From G965261475 sp965261475 [NCBI: bacterium] (GTDB lineage: Bacteria > SAR324 > XYD2-FULL-50-16), in contig OZ253454.1 of assembly GCA_965261475.1 (NCBI GenBank), positions 868,001-932,000 on the forward strand: a stretch of DNA of 64,000 bases. Reading direction: 5' to 3'. The notes below the pieces were generated by a model. The model made no database searches, had not been told where the DNA came from, and saw only the letters and a list, made by a program, of their open reading frames with translations. The position numbers and the translations under genes are program-made. Positions 26,103 to 35,304 of this stretch are shown in pieces (the stretch's first letter is position 1; every line of letters begins with the position of its first letter).

Positions 26103-27035
26103 TTATTTATTAGCAGAGTAAACACATAACGGCGCTTGAAAAACAAGCACTCTATCTTTTTGGCTAAAATCTTTCTTTGCTAAATACAACCTCCAACCTG
26201 TATCAGTAAAAATTTTTATAATCTTATCTTTTTGCTTATAGCCGTGTTCTAGCGCTACAAAACCTTGTGGGACAAGCACTTTAGTAGCTAAATTAGCAAA
26301 AAGATAATAGAAAAAAAGACCATTCTTTGTAGCGAATAGAGCATTTTTATCTTCAAATTTTAAAGCCTCCCAACTAACTTCATTTTTTTCTTGTTCTGCT
26401 ACATAAGGAGGATTGGAAAATAGCATATCAAATTTTTTTTTAGAATTATGAGTTAAATATTGATTAGCATCTTTTTGTAAAAATTTAACCTTTGAGCCTT
26501 GTTGTTTGAGCTGAGATAAGTATTTTTTTTTATTTTGCTTACTCACAAATATCGCTGAGGTTGTAAGGTCTAAGGCAGTAATACGCAAAGGTTTTGTGAG
26601 AGCTAAACACAAAGACAAGACGCCAGAGCCGCAACCTACCTCAAGTAATAGTTTCAAAGAATTCGCTTCAATAACCTCAAGTATAACTTCTAATAAAATT
26701 TCACTTTCTTTTCTAGGTATTAAAACAGGAGGAGTAATAAAAAAATCATACTGCCAAAAATGAATAGTTTTAAAAATATAAGCTAAAGGTTTGCCTGAGA
26801 TTCTTTGTGTAATTATTTGCTGTAGTGCAATTAGTTGAGACTTGCTTAGTCTTTGCGTACAATCTTTATACAGTTGGCTGCTAGTTTTTTGCAAAATATA
26901 CTCTAAAATCCAACAGACTTCTTGCTCGTAGTTATCAACATTGTATTTTTTTAATAAAATTTTGAGCTCTTGAAAGCAGGTAACAAAATTATGTTGGCTA
27001 CTTAATGTTATTTTTTTTTTACTATTTAATTCCAA
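26103..27035 (-). CDS. prmC: Peptide chain release factor N5-glutamine methyltransferase
   Basis: A 310-residue PrmC (HemK), which methylates the glutamine of the GGQ loop in RF1 and RF2 using SAM. SAM-binding motif I is EVGCGSG (132-138), and the catalytic motif is NPPY (208-211). The N-terminal substrate-binding helices contain RISGKPLAYI, and VLIPRKESEIL matches the family segment VLIPRPETE. prfA, its usual neighbour, is not adjacent. It is transcribed divergently from nadK across about 140 bases. Confidence 0.95.
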   Translation of the reverse strand: MELNSKKKITLSSQHNFVTCFQELKILLKKYNVDNYEQEVCWILEYILQKTSSQLYKDCTQRLSKSQLIALQQIITQRISGKPLAYIFKTIHFWQYDFFITPPVLIPRKESEILLEVILEVIEANSLKLLLEVGCGSGVLSLCLALTKPLRITALDLTTSAIFVSKQNKKKYLSQLKQQGSKVKFLQKDANQYLTHNSKKKFDMLFSNPPYVAEQEKNEVSWEALKFEDKNALFATKNGLFFYYLFANLATKVLVPQGFVALEHGYKQKDKIIKIFTDTGWRLYLAKKDFSQKDRVLVFQAPLCVYSANK

Positions 27036-27175
27036 AACATAATATACTGTAAATAAATATAAGGATTAAACATTATTCTTGTCATCATCAAACAAGGTCA
27101 AATCTCTTATTTTTAAAACTTAAAACTTATTTTATCTTATCATACATTTACTATTGGATGAGTATTTAAACTTTT

Positions 27176-28042
27176 ATGAATAATTTTCAAAATATTTATT
27201 GCGTCGAAAAAACCACTGCTTTTGAGAGGGTAAAAGAGCAAAAGATACAACCAACGAATTTATTAGCAGAAAGAAGAATCAATAATCATAAAAACCATAC
27301 TCAATTTATGAGCTTTTTTTTACAAAAACTGCAAAAAAATTTTAATAACTTTCAGCTAATTAAGGACAAGGAGATGAAAAATATTCAGCCTAATACCAAA
27401 GATTTAGTGATTAGCTGTGGCGGAGATGGAACCTTTTTAGCTTGTGCTCAAGATTATCTACATACTACTCTGCTAGGTATAAATACAAATTATTTACCAC
27501 AAGATATTATTTTTGGTAGCCTCGGTGCCCTCACAAGTATCAATAAAAATAATTTAGAAAAAAGATGGAAACAGCTGGTAGAGCAAAAATATACCCTTAA
27601 AAGATGGAAAAGACTTACAGTAAAAATTGACGAAAATTATAGCCATCATTACGCTGTAAATGATATTTTTATAGGTAAAAAAATTGCTTACAAGACCTGT
27701 TACTGCTCCTTACAAAGCAATAAACATTTTAGCGAATTTTTTTGCTCTGGTATTTTATCTTGTACGGGCGTAGGTAGCCACTCTTGGTATCGTAACGCAG
27801 GAGGCACTCCCTTTGGTAGATCATTAGATAGTTTTGCTTATCTAGTATTAAATCCTAATATCAAATCCCCTTTGCCTGAGACTTCGGAAATTATCTCTGG
27901 AAAAGAAAGTATTAAAATTAAAAGTCTGAAAGATGAGATAATTGTTGCTTTTGATTCTAGGGATTCTATAGCAGTGCCTGTAAACAAAGAGATTGAGATT
28001 TTATTAGACGACAAAAACCCTATAAAAGTAGTAAATTTTTAG
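27176..28042 (+). CDS. nadK: NAD kinase family protein
   Basis: A 288-residue ATP-NAD kinase-type protein, which would make NADP. The diagnostic GGDGTFLAC lies at 82-90 and YAVNDIFIG at about 161-169. The usual bacterial STPTGSTAY block is replaced by SCTGVGSHSWYRNAGGT, closer to the variant seen in NADK2-like proteins. The conserved NDI segment and a late IIVAFDS (Dg-like) strand remain. The divergence means substrate preference is inferred. Its stop overlaps that of the convergent cmk gene by 4 bases. Confidence 0.82.
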   Translation: MNNFQNIYCVEKTTAFERVKEQKIQPTNLLAERRINNHKNHTQFMSFFLQKLQKNFNNFQLIKDKEMKNIQPNTKDLVISCGGDGTFLACAQDYLHTTLLGINTNYLPQDIIFGSLGALTSINKNNLEKRWKQLVEQKYTLKRWKRLTVKIDENYSHHYAVNDIFIGKKIAYKTCYCSLQSNKHFSEFFCSGILSCTGVGSHSWYRNAGGTPFGRSLDSFAYLVLNPNIKSPLPETSEIISGKESIKIKSLKDEIIVAFDSRDSIAVPVNKEIEILLDDKNPIKVVNF

Positions 28043-28686
28043 CTTATAAATTGCAACATTTTAGCTACTACTTGAGCTCTGCTGATACTAGAGCTATCTA
28101 TATAAATAGCATCTTTTGCCTTGATGAGAGGTGCTATTTTTCTGAGCTGGTCTTGCTTGTCTCTAGCTATAATATTTGCTCTAAGTTTTTGATACGCCAA
28201 TTCTGTTGTATTGATATTTTTTTCTGCGGCTCTTCTAGCTGCCCTCACCTCGACGCAAGCGTCTAAATAAAATTTAAAATCTGCGTGAGGAAAAACAATA
28301 GTACCTATATCTCGACCATCTATAACCAAAGAAATTTTAGTTGCAATAGTTCTCATCAAATCATTGACCCATTGCCTACACTCAGGGCAATTAGCAAAAG
28401 ATGTAATCAAAGTAGTAATTTTTTGACTTCTAATTTGCTCCTGAATCAATTCCCCTGCTAAAAATATTTGTTGCTTGCAGTTTTGGTAACAAAAACGAAA
28501 TAAACTAGGATGTTTTTGCAGATAGATAGAAGTTTCGTAAGGTGATAGTTTTTTTTTACTAGCTAGCAAGGCTAAAGAACGATAAAGAGCTCCCGAATCT
28601 AAATGGACATAGCTTAATTTACTAGCCAATAAAGATGCTACCGTGCTCTTACCAGCACCAGCTGGACCATCTATAGCTATCAGCAT
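28039..28686 (-). CDS. cmk: Cytidylate kinase
   Basis: A 215-residue CMP/dCMP kinase. The P-loop is DGPAGAGKST (6-15), followed by LDSGALYRSLAL, the CMP-binding VIDGRDIGTIVFP (about 117-129) and the lid segment RRAAEKN. Its ATG overlaps the rplC stop in a TAATG arrangement, so it is translationally coupled to rplC. In many bacteria cmk is followed by rpsA; here it ends against nadK. Confidence 0.96.
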   Translation of the reverse strand: MLIAIDGPAGAGKSTVASLLASKLSYVHLDSGALYRSLALLASKKKLSPYETSIYLQKHPSLFRFCYQNCKQQIFLAGELIQEQIRSQKITTLITSFANCPECRQWVNDLMRTIATKISLVIDGRDIGTIVFPHADFKFYLDACVEVRAARRAAEKNINTTELAYQKLRANIIARDKQDQLRKIAPLIKAKDAIYIDSSSISRAQVVAKMLQFIS

Positions 28687-29552
28687 TACTTTTTGGAAGA
28701 CTTACGAATCTCTACTAAACGACCTTTGGCGCCGGGAATTGCTCCTTTGACTACCAATAAATTATCTTCTTTTTGAATAGCAACAATCATTAGTCCTTTA
28801 GTTGTAACCCTACTAGAGCCATGATGCCCTGGCATTTTTCTATTTTTAAATACTCTAGCAGGATCAGCAGAGGCGCCGATAGAGCCAGTAGAACGATGAA
28901 AGTGACTACCATGGGTTTTGGGTCCACCGCTAAAATTATGTCTTTTCATCACCCCTGTAAAACCCCTGCCCTTAGAGATGCCAATAACATCTACAAAATT
29001 GCCTACTTGAAAGGCAGCTACATTAAAAAGCTCTCCTACCTTTACTTTGTCTACAACACTTGCTCTCACTTCTCTAACATACCTATAGCCATAGTTTGGC
29101 ATTTGTTTTTGTTGTGCTTTATTTAATTTTTTCTTTTTACTCGCAGAAAGTTCATCAAAACCTACCTGTAAGGCTTCATATCCGTCTTTCTCTAGTATTT
29201 TCTTCTGCAGAATTTCTACAGGACCTAGTTTGACTAAAGTAACAGGGAGGCAATTTCCGTTATCGGTAAAAATTTGAGTCATGCCAATCTTTATTCCTAG
29301 TAAACTTTGAATATTTTGCATATCTTCTGACATTTTTCGCTCAGAAAATTCTTTTTTAACAAGCTGCGTCTTTTCTTGTTCTTTGCTAGCGTCTAATTTT
29401 GCGCTATCTGCACTTGCAGGTTTGTCTTGTTTTTTGCTAGCGTCTAATTTTGCACTATCTGCACTTGCAGGTTTGTCTTGTTTTTTGCTAGAGCCCAGCT
29501 TCACATCCGCTTTGGAAACCCCATCTTCTGTTGCTATTTCTTTGTTATTCAT
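28686..29552 (-). CDS. rplC: 50S ribosomal protein L3 with N-terminal repeat extension
   Basis: A 288-residue reading, against about 210 for normal L3. The canonical protein begins near residue 84 (SLLGIKIGMTQIF) and is complete, with GRGFTGVMKRHNFSGGP, GSIGASADPARVFK and GHHGSSRVT. The extra N-terminus is Lys/Ala/Asp-rich and contains an exact tandem repeat of KKQDKPASADSAKLDAS (23-39 and 40-56). Internal ATGs at 29333 and 29321 could start a near-normal L3, so the extension may not be translated, though it is open and in frame. L3 is expected in the S10 operon next to rpsJ and rplD; here it is alone upstream of cmk. Confidence 0.93.
   Translation of the reverse strand: MNNKEIATEDGVSKADVKLGSSKKQDKPASADSAKLDASKKQDKPASADSAKLDASKEQEKTQLVKKEFSERKMSEDMQNIQSLLGIKIGMTQIFTDNGNCLPVTLVKLGPVEILQKKILEKDGYEALQVGFDELSASKKKKLNKAQQKQMPNYGYRYVREVRASVVDKVKVGELFNVAAFQVGNFVDVIGISKGRGFTGVMKRHNFSGGPKTHGSHFHRSTGSIGASADPARVFKNRKMPGHHGSSRVTTKGLMIVAIQKEDNLLVVKGAIPGAKGRLVEIRKSSKK
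29385..29486 (-). repeat. 51-bp tandem repeat in the rplC 5' region
   Basis: Two copies of a 51-base in-frame unit encode the same 17 residues twice in the N-terminal extension of L3. They differ by a base or two. A partial third unit (AKLDASKEQEK) follows. Repeat-number change would leave the frame intact. Confidence 0.85.
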
Positions 29553-29649
29553 TTTTTTCTCTTAATTTAACTAGACACTGCATCAGCAGTAAAACATCTC
29601 TTGTGAGAGTACAGTTTTTACTTCAAAAAAACAAGTACTATTTTTGTGC

Positions 29650-32529
29650 TTATGCTTCGTAAGCCTCCATAGGTAAACAACTGCATAATAAATTTCTATC
29701 TCCCCAAGCAGAATCTATTCTGCTAACTGGCGGCCAATATTTATTCTTACGTACCCATTTGATAGGAAAAGCTGCTTGTTCTCTTGTATAAGAATGCTGC
29801 CATTTTGCTACAAGCAAATCTTCTGCTGTATGTGGAGCGTTAATTAGTGGATTGTCTTCTTTGGAAAATTTACCTTTTTCTATGCTCATAATCTCAGCAT
29901 GTATTGCTAAAAGCGTATCACAAAATTTATCCAATTCGGCTTTACTTTCGGACTCAGTAGGCTCTATCATCATAGTACCAGCAACTGGCCAAGAAATTGT
30001 CGGTGCATGATATCCAAAATCAACAAGACGTTTAGCAACATCTTCTACTGTAATACCAGTCAATTTTTTATAAATTCTTGTATCCAAAATACACTCATGT
30101 GCTACAAAACCATTTTCTTCTTTATAAAGAATAGAAAATTTTTTAGCCAATTTTTTTGCTACATAATTAGCCGACAGTAGAGCATTTAAAGTGGCTTGTC
30201 TCAATCCACTTCCTCCCATTAAACGAATATAAGTCCAAGAAATCAATAAGATTAAACCTGAGCCAAAGGGCGCAGCAGAGATTGTCCTATTTGAGCCTAA
30301 GTAGTCTTTTTGATAAGAAAATGGATGGTTTGGAATAAAAGGAGCTAGGTGTTTTTTAACTCCAATAGGACCCATACCAGGTCCTCCACCTCCGTGAGGG
30401 ATACAAAAGGTTTTATGCAAGTTGATATGCATTACATCTGGTCCAATCTGTCCGGGGTATACAATACCAACAAGCGCATTAAGATTGGCACCGTCCATAT
30501 AAACCTGACCTCCTGCTCTATGGATCACATCACACATTGCTTTTGTGCTCTCACAAAATACTCCACGAGTTGAAGGATAGGTCAGCATAAAAGCCGCTAA
30601 ATTATCTTGATACTTATCTGCTTTTGTTTGTAAATCATCCAATGAAACCCTTCCTTTTTTATCAACTGCTATAGATACAACTTTCATTCCAGCCATTATA
30701 GCACTAGCGGGGTTAGTGCCGTGCGCTGAGCTAGGAATGAGGCAAATATTACGTTTGCCCTGTCCTTTACTTTGAAAATAATTTCTAATTGCACACAAAC
30801 CTGCTAATTCTCCTTGTGCTCCAGCATTTGGTTGCAAAGAAACCGAATGAAAACCTGTAATTTTGATTAGTAAATTACACAACTCTTCTAAAACGCCTAA
30901 ATATCCTTTTACTTGCTCTTGAGGTGCAAATGGATGAATATTAGCAAATTCTGGCCAACTAATAGGAGTCATTTCTGTAGTAGCATTTAACTTCATAGTA
31001 CAAGATCCCAAAGGAATCATAGAGCGATTTAACGCAATATCTTTATCTGATAATTTGCGTAGATAACGCAACATCTCGTGCTCTGTATGGTAAGAGTTAA
31101 AAACTTCATGGGATAAAGGCTTATTTTTACGGAGCAATGACACCGCAATAGTGACTCTGTTATTTTGATGAATTTTATCAAAATTATTAACCTGCATATT
31201 TTTACTACTCGCGAATACTCTAAGTAATTTTTCTAAATCTGCTAACTTGGTTAGCTCATCGGTAGTAATACTCACCGTTTGGGAGTCTACGCCAAAAATA
31301 TTAATATTTTCTTTTTGTAAGAGGTTGATAATTTTTTTAGCAGACTCTACTCTGACTCGGAGAGTATCAAAAAAATTATTGCTCAAAACTACAAAACCTA
31401 GCTCCAACAATCCTGTTCTCAAAGCTACCGCTAATTTATGTACTCTATTAGCAATAATTGCTAGTCTCCTAGGACCGTGATAGATAGCGTAAGCAACAGC
31501 AATCATAGCTGGTAGGGCTTGGGCTGTACAAATATTGCTGGTAGCTTTTTCACGACGAATATGTTGCTCTCTGGTTTGTAGGGCTAGTCTATAACCTATT
31601 CTTTGCTTAGTATCTTTAGAAACCCCCACAATTCTTCCTGGTACTTGTCTTTGAAACTTTTCTAAAAAAGATATAAATCCTGCATGAGGACCGCCAAATC
31701 CCATAGGAACTCCAAATCTTTGCGAGGAGCCTACTGCAAGATCAAACCCCATTGCTCCAGGTGGTTTTAACAAAATCAAAGCTAGCAAATCTGTAATACA
31801 AGCACAAAAAATATTCTTTGCTTTTAATTTACTCACTAAATCAGTATAGTCATAAAGCTCTCCATCTCCTGCGGGATAAGCAATAATACAACCAAACGCA
31901 TCTCCTTGCGCAAGAAAATCTTTTGGTTTTGCTACTACTAAATCAATACCAAGTGGCAGAGCCCTAGACTGTAACAAGGCTAAAGTTTGAGGAAAAACAG
32001 TTTCATCTACAAAAAAAGTATTATTATTCTTGTGGGTGCGATGCAAAAGAGTCATAGCTTCTGCGGCTGCGGTTGCTTCGTCTAGCAAAGATGCCCCTGA
32101 CAAGGGCAAACCAGTTAAGTCACTCAGCATAGTTTGAAAATTCAATAGCATTTCTAGCCTACCTTGAGAAACTTCTGCTTGATAAGGAGTATAGGCAGTA
32201 TACCAAGCTGTGCTCTCTAGTAAATTTCTAACAATAACAGGAGGAATTTCTGTAGAGTAATAACCTAGACCTATCATACTAGTCGCAACAGTGTTTTGCT
32301 TAGCAAATTTTTTTAAATATTCTAATACCTCTCGTTCTGTAAAAATTTTGCCTAACTCTGGAGCTTGAGCAGAATAAATATCTGTAGGAATAACTGCTTT
32401 ACCAAACTCTTCTAAAGAAGAAAACCCTAACTCCTCTAAAACTTTTTCTCTGTCAGATTCTGAAAAACCACAATGTCTGCTAACAAAATCTGCTGGGTGA
32501 ATAAGTTCTTTTTGAATATAGTTACTCAT
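29650..32529 (-). CDS. gcvP: Glycine dehydrogenase (decarboxylating), P protein
   Basis: A 959-residue single-chain P protein of the glycine cleavage system. It decarboxylates glycine on PLP and passes the aminomethyl group to lipoyl-GcvH. Both halves are present: the N-terminal half starts RHCGFSESDREKVL, and the C-terminal half holds GSCTMKLNATTEMTPISWPEF and the PLP lysine in INLHKTFCIPHGGGGPG (about residue 704). It starts inside the end of gcvH (8-base overlap) and is last of gcvT-gcvH-gcvP. The E3 component (lpd) is not in the window. Confidence 0.98.
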   Translation of the reverse strand: MSNYIQKELIHPADFVSRHCGFSESDREKVLEELGFSSLEEFGKAVIPTDIYSAQAPELGKIFTEREVLEYLKKFAKQNTVATSMIGLGYYSTEIPPVIVRNLLESTAWYTAYTPYQAEVSQGRLEMLLNFQTMLSDLTGLPLSGASLLDEATAAAEAMTLLHRTHKNNNTFFVDETVFPQTLALLQSRALPLGIDLVVAKPKDFLAQGDAFGCIIAYPAGDGELYDYTDLVSKLKAKNIFCACITDLLALILLKPPGAMGFDLAVGSSQRFGVPMGFGGPHAGFISFLEKFQRQVPGRIVGVSKDTKQRIGYRLALQTREQHIRREKATSNICTAQALPAMIAVAYAIYHGPRRLAIIANRVHKLAVALRTGLLELGFVVLSNNFFDTLRVRVESAKKIINLLQKENINIFGVDSQTVSITTDELTKLADLEKLLRVFASSKNMQVNNFDKIHQNNRVTIAVSLLRKNKPLSHEVFNSYHTEHEMLRYLRKLSDKDIALNRSMIPLGSCTMKLNATTEMTPISWPEFANIHPFAPQEQVKGYLGVLEELCNLLIKITGFHSVSLQPNAGAQGELAGLCAIRNYFQSKGQGKRNICLIPSSAHGTNPASAIMAGMKVVSIAVDKKGRVSLDDLQTKADKYQDNLAAFMLTYPSTRGVFCESTKAMCDVIHRAGGQVYMDGANLNALVGIVYPGQIGPDVMHINLHKTFCIPHGGGGPGMGPIGVKKHLAPFIPNHPFSYQKDYLGSNRTISAAPFGSGLILLISWTYIRLMGGSGLRQATLNALLSANYVAKKLAKKFSILYKEENGFVAHECILDTRIYKKLTGITVEDVAKRLVDFGYHAPTISWPVAGTMMIEPTESESKAELDKFCDTLLAIHAEIMSIEKGKFSKEDNPLINAPHTAEDLLVAKWQHSYTREQAAFPIKWVRKNKYWPPVSRIDSAWGDRNLLCSCLPMEAYEA

Positions 32530-32896
32530 TTTCGTTTATAAATTTTTTATAAGATTCTCCATCCATCAAACCAGCTAAATCTGTCTCACTTTGTATATCT
32601 ATAGTTACCAACCAACCTTCGCTTTCTGCAGCTTCGTTCACAATAGTAGGATTGTTGGCTACTTGCTCGTTGACAGCAATAACTTCACCACTGACTGGTG
32701 CGTAAACATCACTAGCTGCTTTGACAGACTCAATAACAACTAGATCTTCGCCAGCAGCAACCTTCCTACCTACTTCTGGTAGTTCAACTAAAACAATATC
32801 ACCCAACTGCTCTTGGGCGTAGTTTGTAATTCCTACCTTATAACAAGTACCTGTGGATTGCTCTAACCACTCGTGAGCTTTAGTATATTTTTTCAT
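32522..32896 (-). CDS. gcvH: Glycine cleavage system H protein
   Basis: A 124-residue lipoyl carrier that shuttles the aminomethyl group between P and T proteins. The lipoylated lysine is K59 in VVIESVKAASD. The ATG at 32896 is chosen because MKKYTKAHEWLE is the family N-terminus and it begins 4 bases after gcvT; an earlier start would overlap gcvT. Confidence 0.97.
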   Translation of the reverse strand: MKKYTKAHEWLEQSTGTCYKVGITNYAQEQLGDIVLVELPEVGRKVAAGEDLVVIESVKAASDVYAPVSGEVIAVNEQVANNPTIVNEAAESEGWLVTIDIQSETDLAGLMDGESYKKFINENE

Positions 32897-32900
32897 AAAT

Positions 32901-34001
32901 TTATTTTTTGCGATTATGTTTAATAAAAGGTAATTTGATGACTTCACAACAAATATCCTTTCCCCTTACATTTGCTATGACTTTACTACCTACTTTTGTA
33001 TAGTCAATACTGACATACCCCATAGCAATAGGAGCGTGTAAAGATGGAGAAAAACCTCCGCTTGTTACTTCACCTAAAATCTGAGCATCTGTAGAGTACA
33101 AAGTAGTGCCTTGTCGCACTGGTACCTTTCCTACAGGTCTTAAGCCTACAAGTTTTTTATGTGGTTTTTCTCTAATTTGTTGTAAAATTTTTTCTGCTCC
33201 ATTAAAATTCCCAGTTTCTCTCAGACTTCTAGGAATCGTCCATAATAATCCTGCTTCAACGGGAGATATTTGCTCTGTTAGATCTTGCCCATAAAGAGCC
33301 AAACCAGCTTCTAATCTTAAAGAATCTCTAGCTCCCAATCCCGCTGGTTTAACCAACTCTCCGTTTTGCAAAGCAAGTAGCAATTTACAAAAAGTGATTG
33401 ATATTTCTGCGGGCATAGAAAGCTCAAACCCATCCTCACCAGTATAACCAGTGCGGCTAATTCTAAACTGATAATTTTTGTAACTAACCCAAATAGCACT
33501 CATAAACGCTAAGCTAGTTACTTGTGGAAAAAATTTTGATAAAGCTAACTCTGCTTTTGGTCCTTGTAAGGCAACTAAAACTAATTTAGAATGTTGTGTT
33601 AAAATACAAGAAGTAGGGAGTAAGCCTTGTAAAAGTTCTATAGCTATTTTTTTACGGGAGGCATTGAGTACTATATGAATTTCTTGCTCTTTATCTCTAG
33701 CTACAATGCAATCATCTACAATCCCGCCTTGTTCGTTGGTAATGACAGAATATTTACCTGAGCCAATTTGTAGTTTAGAAAAATCAGTAAGAATCACACG
33801 AGAAAGCACCCTATCTACATCTCCACTAATAGTAATTTGCCCCATGTGCGAAACATCAAACAAAGATGCAGATTTTCTAGTATGTAAATGCTCTGCTATT
33901 AGCCCTGTTTTATACTGTATAGGAAGCAAGTAGCTAGCAAAAGTAACTATTTTACCTGCTAATTCTTGATGCAATGTAAAAAGAGGTGTTTGTTTAAGCA
34001 C
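32901..34001 (-). CDS. gcvT: Aminomethyltransferase, glycine cleavage T protein
   Basis: A 366-residue T protein that transfers the one-carbon unit to tetrahydrofolate. Family segments include SLFDVSHMGQI, the RTGYTGEDGFEL folate-site block, the GARDSLRLEAGLALYGQDL stretch and TSGGFSPSLHAPIAMGYV. It is the first gene of the gcv run. I searched the 259 bases upstream for a glycine riboswitch and saw none. Confidence 0.97.
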   Translation of the reverse strand: MLKQTPLFTLHQELAGKIVTFASYLLPIQYKTGLIAEHLHTRKSASLFDVSHMGQITISGDVDRVLSRVILTDFSKLQIGSGKYSVITNEQGGIVDDCIVARDKEQEIHIVLNASRKKIAIELLQGLLPTSCILTQHSKLVLVALQGPKAELALSKFFPQVTSLAFMSAIWVSYKNYQFRISRTGYTGEDGFELSMPAEISITFCKLLLALQNGELVKPAGLGARDSLRLEAGLALYGQDLTEQISPVEAGLLWTIPRSLRETGNFNGAEKILQQIREKPHKKLVGLRPVGKVPVRQGTTLYSTDAQILGEVTSGGFSPSLHAPIAMGYVSIDYTKVGSKVIANVRGKDICCEVIKLPFIKHNRKK

Positions 34002-34260
34002 AAAAAATTTTTACTATAGTATTATAGGCTTGAAAAAATATCACCAACGCTCTAAAAAAGCTCTTGCTAACTAGCATCAAAAGTTTTCTTCTGAGCAATA
34101 TTTAAAATAACTAATTAGCTTACCAATAACAATGTAACTCAAATTATCTGCCCATCAAGGCTTCGTCCACAAACAAGTATAGACAGTATTATATTTTGAT
34201 TCAAGTTTTTTTGAAGATTTTTAAAACTATAATCCTTGAGTTGCATTATGAAGGTTTTGT

Positions 34261-35004
34261 TTATGAGAAACAAGCAGGACAATTTACTCTTTTTTGTAAT
34301 TTTATGCTATGATTGCGAAAATTTAATCCATCAAAAAAAAACATTTCTCCAAAATTACACTCATCTTTACCTAATAAAATTTTTATAGCCGTTAGTGCTT
34401 GCAAACAACCAATAATGCCTACCAATGGACCTACTATTCCTACTTCATCACAAGGCGTTGGTAGGTTATTTTTAGCATACAAACATTCGTAACAAGCTGT
34501 TTGATAAGGTTTAAGTGAAAAAAAGAATCCATTCCACCCCGCCGCTCCTGCAAAAATAGCCGTTATTTTGTGAGCTAAACTCCAGCGATTAACTGCTTTT
34601 TTTGTTTGAATATTATCACTACAATCAATAATTAAATTATAATCTACAAAATCCTCACTCTCGGTAGCAGAGCAAAAACTAAATCTTTTTGCAATAGTGG
34701 TGATTTTAGTATGTGGGTTATGTTTTTGTAGTGTCTTAGCGGCTATATTTATTTTTAGCTGCCCTATATCATCTGTACTGTATAAGATTTGTCTTTGTAG
34801 GTTGGCAAGCTCTACTTTATCATCATCTACAAGAGTAATGTTTCCTATGCCGGAGGCAACTAGATATAGCGAGCAAGCACTACCCAAACCGCCGCAGCCT
34901 ACAAGTAAAATTTTTGCATTTTTAAAGACATCTTGCCCTTGTGCTCCTACTTGCGGGAGAATGATTTGAGAAGCATAGCGAGCTATTTCTTCTGCTCTAA
35001 ACAT
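34261..35004 (-). CDS. ThiF/MoeB/HesA-family adenylyltransferase
   Basis: A 247-residue E1-like enzyme that would adenylate the C-terminus of a small sulfur-carrier protein such as ThiS or MoaD. The nucleotide-binding VGCGGLGSA lies at about 35-43, followed by DDDKVELANLQRQILY and DCSDN. Two Cys pairs, YECLYA with C at both ends of CYEC near 175 and CPAC at the C-terminus, form the structural zinc site. Thiazole or molybdopterin partners are absent nearby, so ThiF and MoeB cannot be told apart. It begins 1 base after ctaF and ends the oxidase run. Confidence 0.88.
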   Translation of the reverse strand: MFRAEEIARYASQIILPQVGAQGQDVFKNAKILLVGCGGLGSACSLYLVASGIGNITLVDDDKVELANLQRQILYSTDDIGQLKINIAAKTLQKHNPHTKITTIAKRFSFCSATESEDFVDYNLIIDCSDNIQTKKAVNRWSLAHKITAIFAGAAGWNGFFFSLKPYQTACYECLYAKNNLPTPCDEVGIVGPLVGIIGCLQALTAIKILLGKDECNFGEMFFFDGLNFRNHSIKLQKRVNCPACFS

Positions 35005-35005
35005 A

Positions 35006-35299
35006 CTAGTACCAGCTAATTACCCCATAAAGAAGCATAAATACTACGCTAATAATAAAAGCCAGTATTAAAGAAAAAACTAAAATTTGACTCAAAATCG
35101 CTTGATCATATTTTAAATGCATAAAATAGGCTACCACTAAGAAAAATTTTGCAACAGACATCACAGTCAAAATAGGCATATAGTAGTAGTCTAAAAACTC
35201 AAGCCCTTTTGTAACATAGGGATAAGCAACTTCCAGTGTTGTCAGAATTGCTAAAATAAGAGCAACTAGCCAGTAGGTTTTATTTGTTGCGTGTGCCAT
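35006..35299 (-). CDS. ctaF: Cytochrome c oxidase subunit IV
   Basis: A 97-residue membrane protein with three helices (about 8-25, 35-55 and 65-90). KFFLVVAYFMHLKYD is the signature of prokaryotic COX4. The ATG at 35299 is chosen over a longer in-frame start at 35383 because it leaves a 5-base gap to ctaE and gives a normal N-terminus (MAHATNKTYW). It is a structural subunit of the terminal oxidase. Confidence 0.9.
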   Translation of the reverse strand: MAHATNKTYWLVALILAILTTLEVAYPYVTKGLEFLDYYYMPILTVMSVAKFFLVVAYFMHLKYDQAILSQILVFSLILAFIISVVFMLLYGVISWY

Positions 35300-35304
35300 G
35301 CTTG

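Noticed and set aside
29553-29649. Intrinsic terminator after gcvP
   Set aside because: A short CTCTTGTGAGAG-type stem is present, but no T-run follows it on the gene strand.
34002-34260. Glycine riboswitch upstream of gcvT
   Set aside because: The conserved aptamer core could not be found on the minus strand of this gap.
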